The notes under the pieces: generated by a model | What the model was told of the DNA's origin: nothing | The model's database searches: none | The model's input: the letters and a program-made list of their open reading frames with translations, nothing else | Origin: Cyclobacteriaceae bacterium | GTDB taxonomy: Bacteria; Bacteroidota; Bacteroidia; Cytophagales; Cyclobacteriaceae | NCBI GenBank assembly: GCA_027067135.1 | Contig: JAMOMJ010000064.1 | Location: 1 to 39,607 of the forward strand | Length of the DNA stretch: 39,607 nucleotides | Reading direction: 5' to 3' | Shown here: positions 17,268-26,934 of the stretch, piece by piece | Position numbering within the stretch: position 1 is the stretch's first letter | Layout of the letters: each line of letters begins with the position of its first letter | Made by a program: the position numbers and the translations under genes

Positions 17268-18986
17268 ATGCAATTAAGCGAGCAAGAATTAGTACGTAGA
17301 AGTGCTAAACAGCAACTTGAACAATTAGGAATCAATCCTTATCCATCAGAATTATACCCTGTAACACATTACGCAAGTAATATTAAACAGGCTTTTGATG
17401 AATCTAAGGCAGGTGAATTCAAAGAAGTTACGCTTGCAGGCCGTTTAATGAGTCGTAGAATAATGGGCTCTGCATCATTTGCTGAACTGCAGGATTCTAG
17501 CGGTCGCATTCAGTTTTATGTACGTAGAGATGATATTTGCCCAGAGGAAGACAAAACTCAATACAATACGGTATTCAAAAAACTACTGGATATTGGTGAT
17601 ATTATTGGTATCAAAGGGTTTGTGTTTAAAACACAGGTAGGAGAAACTTCTGTACATGTAACAGAGTTAAAAGTACTTACTAAATCACTTAAACCACTGC
17701 CAATTGTTAAAGAATCCACCGATAAGGAAGGCAATAAACAATTGCACGATGCGTTTACCGATCCTGAAATGCGTTACCGTCAGCGTTATGTTGATATGAT
17801 TGTGAATCCTGAAGTGCGTGAAACTTTTAAGCAGCGTACTAAAGTGGTAAACACCATGCGCAACTACCTGGCTGAAAAGGATTACTTGGAAGTGGAAACT
17901 CCGATACTTCAACCTCTTTACGGTGGTGCTGCTGCAAGGCCCTTTAAAACACATCATAATACCTTAGATATGACCTTATATCTAAGAATTGCCAACGAGC
18001 TTTATCTTAAAAGGTTAATTGTAGGTGGTTACGATGGTGTTTTTGAATTTTCTAAAGACTTTAGAAACGAAGGGATGTCTAGGTTCCATAATCCTGAGTT
18101 TACACAAGTAGAGCTTTATGTAGCTTATAAAGATTATAATTGGATGATGAATTTGGTGGAGGAAATGATTGAGCGTGTAGCGCTTGAACTGCATGGAACC
18201 ACCAAAGTACAAGTAGGCGAAAATATAATCGATTTTAAACGACCTTGGAAACGATACACTATGTTCGAAGCAATTGAGCATTTTACAGACATCGATATTT
18301 CTGAAATGGATGAAACCGAGCTAAGAGCTACGGCAACAAAATTGAATGTACCTATTGATGAATCTATGGGAAAAGGTAAATTGATTGATGAGATTTTTGG
18401 TGAAAATTGTGAGGCACAATTAATTCAGCCCACTTTTATTACTGATTATCCTGTTGAAATGTCGCCTTTGGCTAAAAAGCATAGAGACAAAGAAGGATTA
18501 GTAGAACGATTTGAAGCTATTGCCAACGGTAAAGAAATTTGTAATGCGTTCTCAGAATTAAATGACCCAATCGATCAACGAGCCCGATTTGAAGAGCAGT
18601 TAGAATTGGGAAAACGCGGTGATGACGAAGCAATGCTACTTGATGAAGATTTTTTGCGTGCCATAGAATATGGCATGCCTCCAACAGCTGGGTTAGGTAT
18701 TGGTATCGATCGCCTATCAATGATAATGACCAACTCTAATTCCATTCAGGATGTATTGTTCTTTCCCCAAATGAAACCTGAGAAGAAACAAACAGTAGTG
18801 CTAACTGATGATGAGACATTGGTGTTTGATATTCTTCATAAAAATACAAAAATGGACTTGAACGAGCTTAAAGAAGCTGTTGGCTTAAGCAATAAAAAAT
18901 GGGATAAGGCAATTAAAGGCTTAACTGCGAGTAAACTGGCTAAGGTTACTAAAACGGATAGTGCGTTAGAGGTAGAGTTGGTTTAG
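17268..18986 (+). CDS. lysS: Lysine--tRNA ligase, class II
   Basis: A 572-residue synthetase charging tRNA-Lys. An N-terminal OB-fold anticodon-binding domain ([20 protein letters not shown]) is followed by the class II core: the motif 1 region ([20 protein letters not shown]), motif 2 (FRNEG, residues 265-269, then RFHNPEFT) and motif 3 (GLGIGIDR, 475-482). About 70 residues follow the usual end ([20 protein letters not shown] to ELV), resembling a small winged-helix domain. The length exceeds the usual 500 residues because of this tail and an insertion near residue 345 ([15 protein letters not shown]). The stop is 7 bases from the end of the convergent lptD. Confidence 0.97.
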   Translation: MQLSEQELVRRSAKQQLEQLGINPYPSELYPVTHYASNIKQAFDESKAGEFKEVTLAGRLMSRRIMGSASFAELQDSSGRIQFYVRRDDICPEEDKTQYNTVFKKLLDIGDIIGIKGFVFKTQVGETSVHVTELKVLTKSLKPLPIVKESTDKEGNKQLHDAFTDPEMRYRQRYVDMIVNPEVRETFKQRTKVVNTMRNYLAEKDYLEVETPILQPLYGGAAARPFKTHHNTLDMTLYLRIANELYLKRLIVGGYDGVFEFSKDFRNEGMSRFHNPEFTQVELYVAYKDYNWMMNLVEEMIERVALELHGTTKVQVGENIIDFKRPWKRYTMFEAIEHFTDIDISEMDETELRATATKLNVPIDESMGKGKLIDEIFGENCEAQLIQPTFITDYPVEMSPLAKKHRDKEGLVERFEAIANGKEICNAFSELNDPIDQRARFEEQLELGKRGDDEAMLLDEDFLRAIEYGMPPTAGLGIGIDRLSMIMTNSNSIQDVLFFPQMKPEKKQTVVLTDDETLVFDILHKNTKMDLNELKEAVGLSNKKWDKAIKGLTASKLAKVTKTDSALEVELV

Positions 18987-18993
18987 AAAAACA

Positions 18994-21963
18994 TTAAAAA
19001 TTAAAACTATCTGAGGCATTTCGTTTCCTAGAGAGTTTTAAGTCTTGCAGTAATGAAGATTTTGCCTTAATGGTGAAATTATAGGATTGGTAGCGCCCAA
19101 ATGGCACCCAACTTAGGGTCATATCCCAGCAATGCAAATCTCTAACAATATTAAACCTTGCTTCGGTAAACTTCTTTTGGGCAAAATCATAACCCGATTG
19201 GTAAGTTAACTTCCATTTTTCGGTAATGCTAATGTCCCCATTAAACCTAAGAGATTGAGTAACCTTACCTTCGTCAAATCCTTTTCTTGTAACGTTTACA
19301 TTATAGGTAAGGCGAACACTCCAAGGAATATTAAAATCAACGTAAAGGTCTGGGTTGGCAATAAACTCGCTCAGCTCAGCTTCTTCTTTGGCAGAATTTG
19401 TATTTATATTATCTGTTCCCATACCCATATTTCTGCCAGAACTAGTGTTTGTTCCTCCTTTTTTGTTCCCTTGAAATCCTGTATTTATCGAAATATTAAA
19501 CCGTGAAAACTGACCAAGCCCTTGCCCATTATTCCAGGCAAATTGATCTAACCTAACTTGATAAACTTTTTTATCTTTTTCTGTCTCGCCTGTTATACTA
19601 TCCAATTGATACACATAAGGATCGATAGAGCCATTAAAATTTATGCTTAGCCCAGTGGTTTTTATAGATTTGCTTAGCTCTTTATTCTTTAATAAGTCGG
19701 TAGTTGCCCGTAAAGAAATATTTGATAATTTAAATTTTTCAGCAGCTAAATTATAACCAGTGCTTACCCCAAAGTTTCTTAAAATGGCAATTTTTTGAGA
19801 CTTATTAGTTGTATCTTTTCTACTCTTATATTTCATCTCTAAAGTATTAGTTATACTTAAAGAGATAGTCGAACTTTCTCCAATTGCAGGCCCTCTTCCA
19901 TATACGAATCCGGCATACCTCGAAAGCGTTTTTGTTTCACCTAAGGTGTCGCTTTGCACAGTTTGGTAATAGCCATATTTTTCGTCACCAAAGTCTGGTC
20001 GGTAAGAATACGATAGTGATGGAGTCATCATATGGCGAATTGCTTGTACCCCATATTCTCTACGGAATAGCACCGTACCATATACCCTAGAGTTAATAGA
20101 AGCACTAGTGCTATACGAACGTATGGCATTAAAGCCATCAATCGTGTCTGTTTCTATCTCGTTTAGCTTTTCATTAAAACTATAATCAAGTTTTTTAAAG
20201 TACCATAGTTCATCGTAACTCAAAGAAGGGCTTATTGTAAAGTGTTTTAGTAATTTGAACGATGCCGAAATTGGAATGTTGTGCTTTACACCATTCGAGC
20301 CTTGATCTAATAAAAATGGAATAGTTTCAGATGTAATGTCAAATACAGAATCTACTATAGTTTGCTCACTCCTCTGAACAAGGATGCCCTCATTATCATA
20401 AATATTTTCGGTGGTAATTGGTATAGCTAGTCGGTTCGTAACCTTATTAGTGGCTCCCATAGCATATCTAAAGTTTATTTTTTCATACCATTTATTCCCT
20501 GAACTACCCTTCTTCTTAAAAGGGTAAATGTTTTGAACGTTAAAAGATAAATCTGGCAATAATAAATCTGCTTGTTTAGTGTTCAGGTTTTGGTTAAACC
20601 TTCCACTTATACCCATACTAAAAGGTGTACCTGCAAAAGTTTTTGAATAATTTACAGAGGAACTCAATGTTGCTCTGATTTGATCATTTTGGTTGTTTAA
20701 CTGGTTGTTTTTATTATACGAATTGGTCGCATAATTGACATTCGCACTGAATCGACCTGTGCCTTTTGTCTCAGGAGTATGCGACCAAACAAGCCTAAAA
20801 TCATTCGAAATATTATCTTCTAAGGTCGTTTCGTCTTCTTGCTTAAACTTTGAGAATGTTGCTGCAAAGTTGCCTCGAAATTTATAGCGTACGTAATAAT
20901 TAGATTTGGCTCTAATTGCCCACCCTCCTTTAGTATAAAGGTCGCCTGTAAGGTCAAGGTTAATGTAATCACTAAAAGCAAAATAGTACCCTCCATTTTT
21001 TAAGTAAAAACCTCTGAGTGTTTCTTCTCCAAAATCTGGAAAAATAATACCAGAAGTTCTGCTTTGTTGGTCTGGGAACATACCAAAAGCAAAACCAAGA
21101 GGCGTTGGTACATCATTAATAATCATATTAAAAGGGCCGGCTATCATTTCTTTATTAGGAATCACCTTTACTTTTCTTGCCTTGATACTATAATGGGGGT
21201 GTGCTAAGTTGCAGGTGGTATATAATGTTGTTTGATTAAACAATTCGCCATTTGCATTTTTAAAAACTTTATCAGAATGGATAAACGCATCTCCTTGGGT
21301 AGTTACTAAGCCGGTAATTGAAGCTTTTTCGGTTTTGAAATTGTACTTAATTTCGTTTGTTTCATATACCTCGTTCCCATTTTTAAATATGGGCTTACCT
21401 TGTACTCTTCCTGTAGAATCGGCTACTCCATTGGCTTGCATAAAGTTTTCTTCCCAATTAATGGTAATTTCTTGAGCGTCCAACTGAATAGGTTTGTAAT
21501 CTATAATACCGCTTCCGTAAATTTTAACGTTTTTGGTAAACATATCAATAGTAATGGAATCCTCGGCATTATACTTTACGGTGGTTTTAATGTCGCCAGG
21601 TGGTAACTTAGCAACAGAATCTACTTTAGCCATTAAAGTTGAATCGGAACTAAGTAGAGGAATGGAGTCTAGATTTGCTAAAAATGTGGAATCTATTTGT
21701 TGTAAAATAGTAGAATCTTTAACAGATATTTTTGCCGAATCGAGGGTAGGTAATGCTAAAGAGTCTATTTTAGCAGGTGTGCTGATTGCAGTGCTATCAG
21801 CAGAAACTTGAGAGTTGGCTTGAATATTGAGTAATAGGAGTAGTAAAGCCGATAAAATAAAGGGTTTAAATAAGGCGAAATTGTTCAATTTATTGTGTGT
21901 ATCCTTCTGATTCTCGGTTTTTTTTAGAAATTTGTGTAAAGATATTTCATTAACGTTGAACAT
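18994..21963 (-). CDS. lptD: LPS-assembly outer-membrane protein LptD
   Basis: A 989-residue protein from the ATG at 21963. It inserts lipopolysaccharide into the outer leaflet of the outer membrane. A hydrophobic export segment lies at about residues 31-50 (FILSALLLLLLNIQANSQ). A Ser/Asp-rich linker follows, then an OstA/LptA-like beta-jellyroll from about 120 (TVKYNAEDSITIDMFTKNV) containing YTTCNLAHPHYSIKARKV, and then a long beta-barrel. The export segment is unusually far from the first Met (about 30 residues); a TTG at about 21891 would give a more usual signal peptide, so the start is uncertain. With the ATG, the start lies only 7 bases from the divergent amidase start. Confidence 0.88.
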   Translation of the reverse strand: MFNVNEISLHKFLKKTENQKDTHNKLNNFALFKPFILSALLLLLLNIQANSQVSADSTAISTPAKIDSLALPTLDSAKISVKDSTILQQIDSTFLANLDSIPLLSSDSTLMAKVDSVAKLPPGDIKTTVKYNAEDSITIDMFTKNVKIYGSGIIDYKPIQLDAQEITINWEENFMQANGVADSTGRVQGKPIFKNGNEVYETNEIKYNFKTEKASITGLVTTQGDAFIHSDKVFKNANGELFNQTTLYTTCNLAHPHYSIKARKVKVIPNKEMIAGPFNMIINDVPTPLGFAFGMFPDQQSRTSGIIFPDFGEETLRGFYLKNGGYYFAFSDYINLDLTGDLYTKGGWAIRAKSNYYVRYKFRGNFAATFSKFKQEDETTLEDNISNDFRLVWSHTPETKGTGRFSANVNYATNSYNKNNQLNNQNDQIRATLSSSVNYSKTFAGTPFSMGISGRFNQNLNTKQADLLLPDLSFNVQNIYPFKKKGSSGNKWYEKINFRYAMGATNKVTNRLAIPITTENIYDNEGILVQRSEQTIVDSVFDITSETIPFLLDQGSNGVKHNIPISASFKLLKHFTISPSLSYDELWYFKKLDYSFNEKLNEIETDTIDGFNAIRSYSTSASINSRVYGTVLFRREYGVQAIRHMMTPSLSYSYRPDFGDEKYGYYQTVQSDTLGETKTLSRYAGFVYGRGPAIGESSTISLSITNTLEMKYKSRKDTTNKSQKIAILRNFGVSTGYNLAAEKFKLSNISLRATTDLLKNKELSKSIKTTGLSINFNGSIDPYVYQLDSITGETEKDKKVYQVRLDQFAWNNGQGLGQFSRFNISINTGFQGNKKGGTNTSSGRNMGMGTDNINTNSAKEEAELSEFIANPDLYVDFNIPWSVRLTYNVNVTRKGFDEGKVTQSLRFNGDISITEKWKLTYQSGYDFAQKKFTEARFNIVRDLHCWDMTLSWVPFGRYQSYNFTIKAKSSLLQDLKLSRKRNASDSFNF

Positions 21964-21970
21964 TCGTAGT

Positions 21971-22753
21971 ATGACAAGATATTTTAGCATCATAGCCCTA
22001 TCGGCAATAACCGTGCTAACATCCTTCAGTACGCTAAATAAATCCTATAATAAAGTAGATAAAGTTGTTATAGATGCTGGGCATGGAGGTAAAGATCCTG
22101 GTACTCACGGAGATGTATCTAAAGAAAAAGATATTGCATTAAAAATCGCATTGAAACTTGGCAGAACTATTAATGAATATTTGCCAGATGTAGAGGTGAT
22201 TTATACACGTGATGATGACAATTTCGTTGAGTTAGAAGGAAGAGCCTACATCGCAAATAAAAATGGAGCCGATTTGTTTATTTCTATCCATTGCAATGCC
22301 GTTTCTAATAGTTCCATTTATGGAACCGAAACTTATGTGATGGGGTTAGACAAAGTAGAAGGAAATATGAGGGTGGCAAAAAAAGAAAATTCCGTAATAT
22401 TATTAGAAGAAAATTACGAAGATAAGTATGATGGCTTCGATCCAAATTCGCCTGAATCTATGATCTTGCTTACGTTAAGTCAGCATGCTTACCAAGAAAA
22501 TAGTTTAAGGTTAGCTGCCAGAATTGAAAAACAATTTAAGGAGCGAGTTGGGAGAAAAAGTAGGGGTGTTAAAATGGCTCCATTTTGGGTTTTATGGAGA
22601 ACCTCAATGCCAAGCGTATTGGTTGAAACAGGCTATTTAACAAACTCAAAAGAAGAGCTAGACTTAAACGACCCATTGAAACAAGAATACATTGCCTCTG
22701 GTATATTTAGGGCATTTAGAGATTATAAAACTGCTATTGACGCATCTAATTAA
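21971..22753 (+). CDS. N-acetylmuramoyl-L-alanine amidase (Amidase_3), exported
   Basis: A 260-residue zinc amidase that cuts the bond between MurNAc and L-alanine in peptidoglycan, acting in the periplasm during cell separation. The start is ATG at 21971, giving a signal peptide (MTRYFSIIALSAITVLTSFS). Zinc ligands are His38 in DAGHGG, Glu52 and His107 in SIHCNA; the catalytic Glu219 lies in LVETGYLTN. The catalytic domain nearly fills the protein, with no cell-wall-binding repeat. Ten bases separate its stop from the MCE gene, so the two are likely one operon. Confidence 0.94.
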   Translation: MTRYFSIIALSAITVLTSFSTLNKSYNKVDKVVIDAGHGGKDPGTHGDVSKEKDIALKIALKLGRTINEYLPDVEVIYTRDDDNFVELEGRAYIANKNGADLFISIHCNAVSNSSIYGTETYVMGLDKVEGNMRVAKKENSVILLEENYEDKYDGFDPNSPESMILLTLSQHAYQENSLRLAARIEKQFKERVGRKSRGVKMAPFWVLWRTSMPSVLVETGYLTNSKEELDLNDPLKQEYIASGIFRAFRDYKTAIDASN

Positions 22754-22762
22754 ACATAATAA

Positions 22763-23710
22763 ATGGCAATATCTAAAGAAGTAAGAGTTGGGGCATTTGC
22801 AATTATTGCAATTACAGTTTTGTACCTCGGCTTTAATTATTTAAAAGGCGTTGATTTTTTATCTAGTACAAGCAAGTACTATGTTATTTACGAAGATGTT
22901 GCTGGACTTACAAAATCTAATCCTGTTAAAATAAGCGGATATAGCGTTGGTCGAGTTTCTAATATTAGGCTCCTTCAAAATCAAAAAAATAAAGTGTTGG
23001 TTGAGTTAGATATTAATTCCGATATTGTGTTGGGAGATACAGCTTTGGCAAAGTTAAACTCTGATTTACTGGGAGGCGTTTCTATAATTCTTTTCCCAGG
23101 AAGTTTAGAAAAACCGCTAGAACCAGGGGACACATTAAACGCTCGAATTGACCCAGACCTAACCGAGCTTTTTAAAGAAAGTGCACAGCCCATTTCGGAT
23201 AACCTTCAAGTAACAATGCGTAAGCTAAATATTTTGTTGGATGATTTATCTGGAAGTGGAACAGAACTAAAAAAGTCGTTAGCAAGCTTTACGAAACTAT
23301 CAGATAACCTTAATGCAAGAATTTATGAGAATAGAACTTCGCTAAAACTTATGTTAGCAGAGTTTGCTAAGCTTACAACCAACCTAAATCAAACAGTAGT
23401 TGATTTAAAGCCCACCCTCGATAATTTTAAAGTGCTGTCCGATTCTTTAACTCATTTGGAGCTAAATACTACGCTTCAAAAGGTAGATATTTTATTGGAA
23501 CAGTTAACTCTTACAACTCAAATGCTGCAAAACGATAGTAGTTCTATTGGTAAATTATTGACTGATGATGAGCTCTACGAATCTATGAAAAAGGCAATAT
23601 CTGACTTGGATACCTTACTTGTGCATATAAACGAAAATCCTAAGCATTTCTTTGGCCCATTAGGTAAGAGTAAAAAACAAATTGAAAAAGAAGCCAAAAA
23701 GCAACAATAA
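22763..23710 (+). CDS. MCE-family (MlaD-like) lipid transport protein
   Basis: A 315-residue protein with an N-terminal membrane anchor (VGAFAIIAITVLYLGFNYLKG, residues 7-27) and an MCE domain at about 37-112 (YYVIYEDVAGLTKSNPVKIS to LLGGVSIILFPG). A long helical region to the C-terminus follows, with heptad-like Leu spacing and repeated Asn-Leu segments. MCE proteins ferry phospholipids between inner and outer membrane with an MlaE/MlaF ABC transporter, which is not in this window. The gene lies between the amidase and the carboxyltransferase on one strand. The last residues are Lys-rich. Confidence 0.92.
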   Translation: MAISKEVRVGAFAIIAITVLYLGFNYLKGVDFLSSTSKYYVIYEDVAGLTKSNPVKISGYSVGRVSNIRLLQNQKNKVLVELDINSDIVLGDTALAKLNSDLLGGVSIILFPGSLEKPLEPGDTLNARIDPDLTELFKESAQPISDNLQVTMRKLNILLDDLSGSGTELKKSLASFTKLSDNLNARIYENRTSLKLMLAEFAKLTTNLNQTVVDLKPTLDNFKVLSDSLTHLELNTTLQKVDILLEQLTLTTQMLQNDSSSIGKLLTDDELYESMKKAISDLDTLLVHINENPKHFFGPLGKSKKQIEKEAKKQQ

Positions 23711-23723
23711 TTTAATACACTAT

Positions 23724-25352
23724 ATGAATCTAGCCTTTAATAAAAATGAGGACGAGAATAAATTACTGATTTCTGAACTTCAATTTCGTTTGACAAAAGT
23801 TAAAAAAGGTGGAGGAGATAAACGCATAGAACGCCAGCATAAAAAAGGAAAATTAACCGCTCGTGAACGGATAGATTACTTAAGAGACACTAACTCTGAG
23901 TTTCTTGAAATTGCTGCTTTCGCAGGAGATGGTATGTACCAAGAAGTAGGAGGATGCCCGTCAGGAGGTGTGGTTACAGGTATTGGCTATGTAAGTGGGC
24001 AACAATGTGTAATAGTAGCCAACGATGCAACTGTAAAGGCAGGGGCTTGGTTCCCGATTACTGCCAAAAAGAATATGCGGGCACAAGAAGTGTCTATTGA
24101 AAATAAGTTGCCTATTATTTATTTAGTAGATTCAGCTGGGGTGTTTTTACCCATGCAAGATGAGATTTTCCCTGACAAAGAGCATTTTGGAAGGCAGTTT
24201 AGAAATAATGCAGTAATGTCTTCTTTGGGTATAATACAAGTGGCAGCCATAATGGGGAGCTGTGTAGCAGGTGGTGCTTACTTACCTATTATGAGCGATG
24301 AAGCTTTAATTGTTGACAAAACAGGCTCTATATTTCTTGCAGGTTCGTATTTAGTAAAATCTGCCATTGGCGAAGAAATAGATAACGAAACATTAGGTGG
24401 TGCAACCACGCAATGCGAAATATCTGGTGTAACCGATAATAAATTTCCAAATGATGAGGCAGCTTTAGATTATATAAAGGACATTTTTTCTAAAATAGGA
24501 GAAACCGAAAAGGCAGGCTTTAACCGTTCAGAATCTCAAGATCCCAAATTAGATGAACAGGAGATTTATGGAATTTTTCCATCAGATAGAACCAAGCCTT
24601 ATGAAATGAAAGAAATCATTAATCGATTGATTGATGAATCTGATTTTTCGGAATATAAAGCAGAGTATGGTAAAACCTTAATTTGTGGTACTGCAAGAAT
24701 TGATGGCTGGGCTATTGGCATAATTGCCAATCAGCGCAAGGTGGTAAAAACAAAAAAAGGGGAGATGCAAATGGGAGGCGTAATTTACTCGGATTCGGCA
24801 GATAAAGCAGCTCGTTTTATTATGAACTGTAATCAACGAAAAATTCCCCTCTTGTTTTTACAAGATGTAAGTGGCTTTATGGTAGGGAGCACAGCAGAAC
24901 ATGGAGGGATTATTAAAGATGGGGCTAAAATGGTGAATGCCATGGCAAATTCTGTGGTGCCTAAGTTTACCATTATTATGGGTAATTCTTACGGAGCAGG
25001 TAACTATGCCATGTGTGGTAAGGCTTACGATCCAAGACTAATCTATTCCTGGCCTACAGCACAAATGGCAGTTATGAGTGGAGCTGCCGCTGCAAATACT
25101 TTATTGCAAATAAAAGTTTCCTCAGCCAAAGCAAAAGGAGAAGAGCTTTCTGAAAACGACAAGTCTAAGCAATTAGAGAAAATTACTAATAAATATAATA
25201 AGCAGTTAAGCCCATATTATGCTGCTGCCAGACTTTGGGTAGATGGAGTGATTGATCCGCTTGAAACAAGGAAAGTGATTTCTATAGGTATAGAAGCTGC
25301 CAATAACGCTCCAATTGAAAAACCCTTTAATGTAGGTGTAATTCAAACTTAA
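23724..25352 (+). CDS. Acyl-CoA carboxylase carboxyltransferase (beta) subunit
   Basis: A 542-residue carboxyltransferase that moves CO2 from carboxybiotin to an acyl-CoA. Two crotonase-like halves are visible: GERIDYLRD...FAGDGMYQEVGGCPSGGVV and GGVIYSDSADKAARFIMNCN...FLQDVSGFMVG...GNSYGAGNYAMCGKAYDPR. The segment GGAYLPIMSDEALIV and the ending NAPIEKPFNVGV are closer to methylcrotonyl-CoA than to propionyl-CoA carboxylase, but the substrate is not certain. The start is the ATG at 23724, not the upstream TTG that overlaps the MCE gene. No biotin-carboxylase subunit is nearby. It is probably cotranscribed with the MCE gene. Confidence 0.9.
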   Translation: MNLAFNKNEDENKLLISELQFRLTKVKKGGGDKRIERQHKKGKLTARERIDYLRDTNSEFLEIAAFAGDGMYQEVGGCPSGGVVTGIGYVSGQQCVIVANDATVKAGAWFPITAKKNMRAQEVSIENKLPIIYLVDSAGVFLPMQDEIFPDKEHFGRQFRNNAVMSSLGIIQVAAIMGSCVAGGAYLPIMSDEALIVDKTGSIFLAGSYLVKSAIGEEIDNETLGGATTQCEISGVTDNKFPNDEAALDYIKDIFSKIGETEKAGFNRSESQDPKLDEQEIYGIFPSDRTKPYEMKEIINRLIDESDFSEYKAEYGKTLICGTARIDGWAIGIIANQRKVVKTKKGEMQMGGVIYSDSADKAARFIMNCNQRKIPLLFLQDVSGFMVGSTAEHGGIIKDGAKMVNAMANSVVPKFTIIMGNSYGAGNYAMCGKAYDPRLIYSWPTAQMAVMSGAAAANTLLQIKVSSAKAKGEELSENDKSKQLEKITNKYNKQLSPYYAAARLWVDGVIDPLETRKVISIGIEAANNAPIEKPFNVGVIQT

Positions 25353-25355
25353 CCA

Positions 25356-26189
25356 ATGGATACCAAAGAACTCAAGGCCTTAGTTTCTCTTTTAGAAGAT
25401 GATGAGCTTCGACCTCAAATTGAGGAGAAGATTTTTTCTATGGGCAATGAAATTATTCCCTTTTTAGAAGAAGAGTGGGGTGCTAGCTTTGATGCTTCAG
25501 TTCAAGAACGAATTGAGGAAATTGTACATACACTTCAGTTTAATTTGCTTAAAGAGCGATTACAAGAATGGAAGGCTAATGAGTCTGACGATTTATTAAA
25601 AGGAATGTGGCTTATTGCTACATACCAGTATCCTGATCTAAGTTTAGAAAAATTAACACAAGATTTTGAGCAGTTATATTATGAGGTATGGCCAAATTTT
25701 GAGCCAGAGGCCCATCCTTACGATCAGGTAAAAGCCATTAGTGGTGTTCTTTTTTCAAAATTGAGATTTAAAGCCAATACGGCTAACTTCCATTCGCCTG
25801 CAAACTCAATGATTAATTCAGTTATTGAGTCTAAACGTGGTAATCCAATTGCGTTGAGTGTAATTTATATGCTTATTGCGCAAAAACTCAATATGCCATT
25901 GTATGGAGTTAATCTCCCTAATTTTTTTATTATCACTTATAATAATGAAGAAAAAAACATACAGTTTTATATTAATGCATTTAATAGAGGCTTAATATTT
26001 ACTAAACAAGATATAGATCATTACTTAGGGCAAATAAATATAAACCCTCACCCTAAATTTTATGAAGCTTGCACCCATATTGATATAATTACAAGAGTAT
26101 TGCGAAACCTAATTATTAGTTTCGAAAAACTTGATGAACATAGTAGAGCCGATGAAGTAAAGCAGTTACTGACACTGTTTGAAGGGTAA
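25356..26189 (+). CDS. SirB1/transglutaminase-like protein
   Basis: A 277-residue protein. The N-terminal half is a helical, HEAT-like acidic region (LVSLLEDDELRPQIEEKIFS). The central segment (NSMINSVIESKRGNPIALSV then IYMLIAQKLNMPLYGVNLPN) is the hallmark of the Transglut_core2 (SirB1, PF13369) family, which has a transglutaminase-like fold without demonstrated catalysis. The C-terminal tail resembles a TPR-type helix pair. It starts 3 bases after the carboxyltransferase stop, so it is translationally linked to it. The role is unknown. Confidence 0.85.
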   Translation: MDTKELKALVSLLEDDELRPQIEEKIFSMGNEIIPFLEEEWGASFDASVQERIEEIVHTLQFNLLKERLQEWKANESDDLLKGMWLIATYQYPDLSLEKLTQDFEQLYYEVWPNFEPEAHPYDQVKAISGVLFSKLRFKANTANFHSPANSMINSVIESKRGNPIALSVIYMLIAQKLNMPLYGVNLPNFFIITYNNEEKNIQFYINAFNRGLIFTKQDIDHYLGQININPHPKFYEACTHIDIITRVLRNLIISFEKLDEHSRADEVKQLLTLFEG

Positions 26190-26338
26190 TTAGGAATTGG
26201 ACTAATTGGAATGTTAAAAAGTGAAATGGAAATGTTGGAAAACCATAGGAAAGACTAACGTCAATAATCAAAGGATGCCACCAGCCTAGATTTTAAAAAA
26301 ATAATCCGCCAATGGATAATTCAAAATAGTTTATTAAC

Positions 26339-26387
26339 AACCTAAGTTCGGGATAAGTAATAGCATTCCTTATCCCGAACTCAGGTT
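26339..26387. repeat. Compact palindrome, same family as 12683-12841
   Basis: AACCTAAGTTCGGGATAAG (26339-26357) pairs with CTTATCCCGAACTCAGGTT (26369-26387) with a single mismatch, over an 11-base loop. The rest of the 233 bases between 26190 and 26422 shows no gene. It lies between convergent genes and could end transcription from both sides. Confidence 0.8.
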
Positions 26388-26422
26388 AACAGTGTAGATG
26401 ACACTGAACGAAATATCGAAAG

Positions 26423-26848
26423 CTAATCCAAAGGCTTCATATCAATTTCGTAGGTAAGTTCTGCTGCTTTAGAAAGCATAAGGCTTACCCCACAATAGCG
26501 TTCTTGAGAGTAATTTACAGCCTTTTCAACCTTAGCTCTATCAGCTTCATTAGCCTTTATTACATAAATTAAATGAATTTTATTATAATACTTAGGGTGC
26601 TCCTCAGTCATTTCAGCATCCACATTTATTTCTAAATCCTTAAACTCCACTCGCATTTTATTCAGAAGAGAAACTACGTCCATGCCTGTACAGCCAGTGA
26701 GGGCATTGAGCACTAAAGGTTTTGGTTTAGGCCCCTTGTCCTCTCCTCCAAATGCAGGATCTGCATCTATTATTAATTTATGGGCACCAAATTGTGTTTC
26801 GAAGGACATGCCTCCTGTATATTTTGTAGAAATTGATTCTTTTGACAT
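26423..26848 (-). CDS. OsmC family protein
   Basis: A 141-residue OsmC/YhfA-like protein. The two redox Cys residues of the family are present: Cys53 in LTGCTGMDVV and Cys119 in ERYCGVSLML. Members reduce organic hydroperoxides; the YhfA subgroup, which this resembles in length, has no proven substrate. The ATG is at 26848, with a -7 box at 26871-26878. It is convergent with the upstream plus-strand genes. Confidence 0.92.
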   Translation of the reverse strand: MSKESISTKYTGGMSFETQFGAHKLIIDADPAFGGEDKGPKPKPLVLNALTGCTGMDVVSLLNKMRVEFKDLEINVDAEMTEEHPKYYNKIHLIYVIKANEADRAKVEKAVNYSQERYCGVSLMLSKAAELTYEIDMKPLD

Positions 26849-26870
26849 CTTAGTATTTTTTAATAGGTTC

Positions 26871-26878
26871 CAAAATTA
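26871..26878 (-). promoter_or_regulatory. Bacteroidota -7 box for the OsmC gene
   Basis: Minus-strand TAATTTTG fits TAnnTTTG and lies 22 bases upstream of the ATG. Confidence 0.5.
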
Positions 26879-26934
26879 GAAAAACGAGATTTGTGTATTT
26901 GTGACTAAAGATACAAAGTCAACATGGTAGTAAT

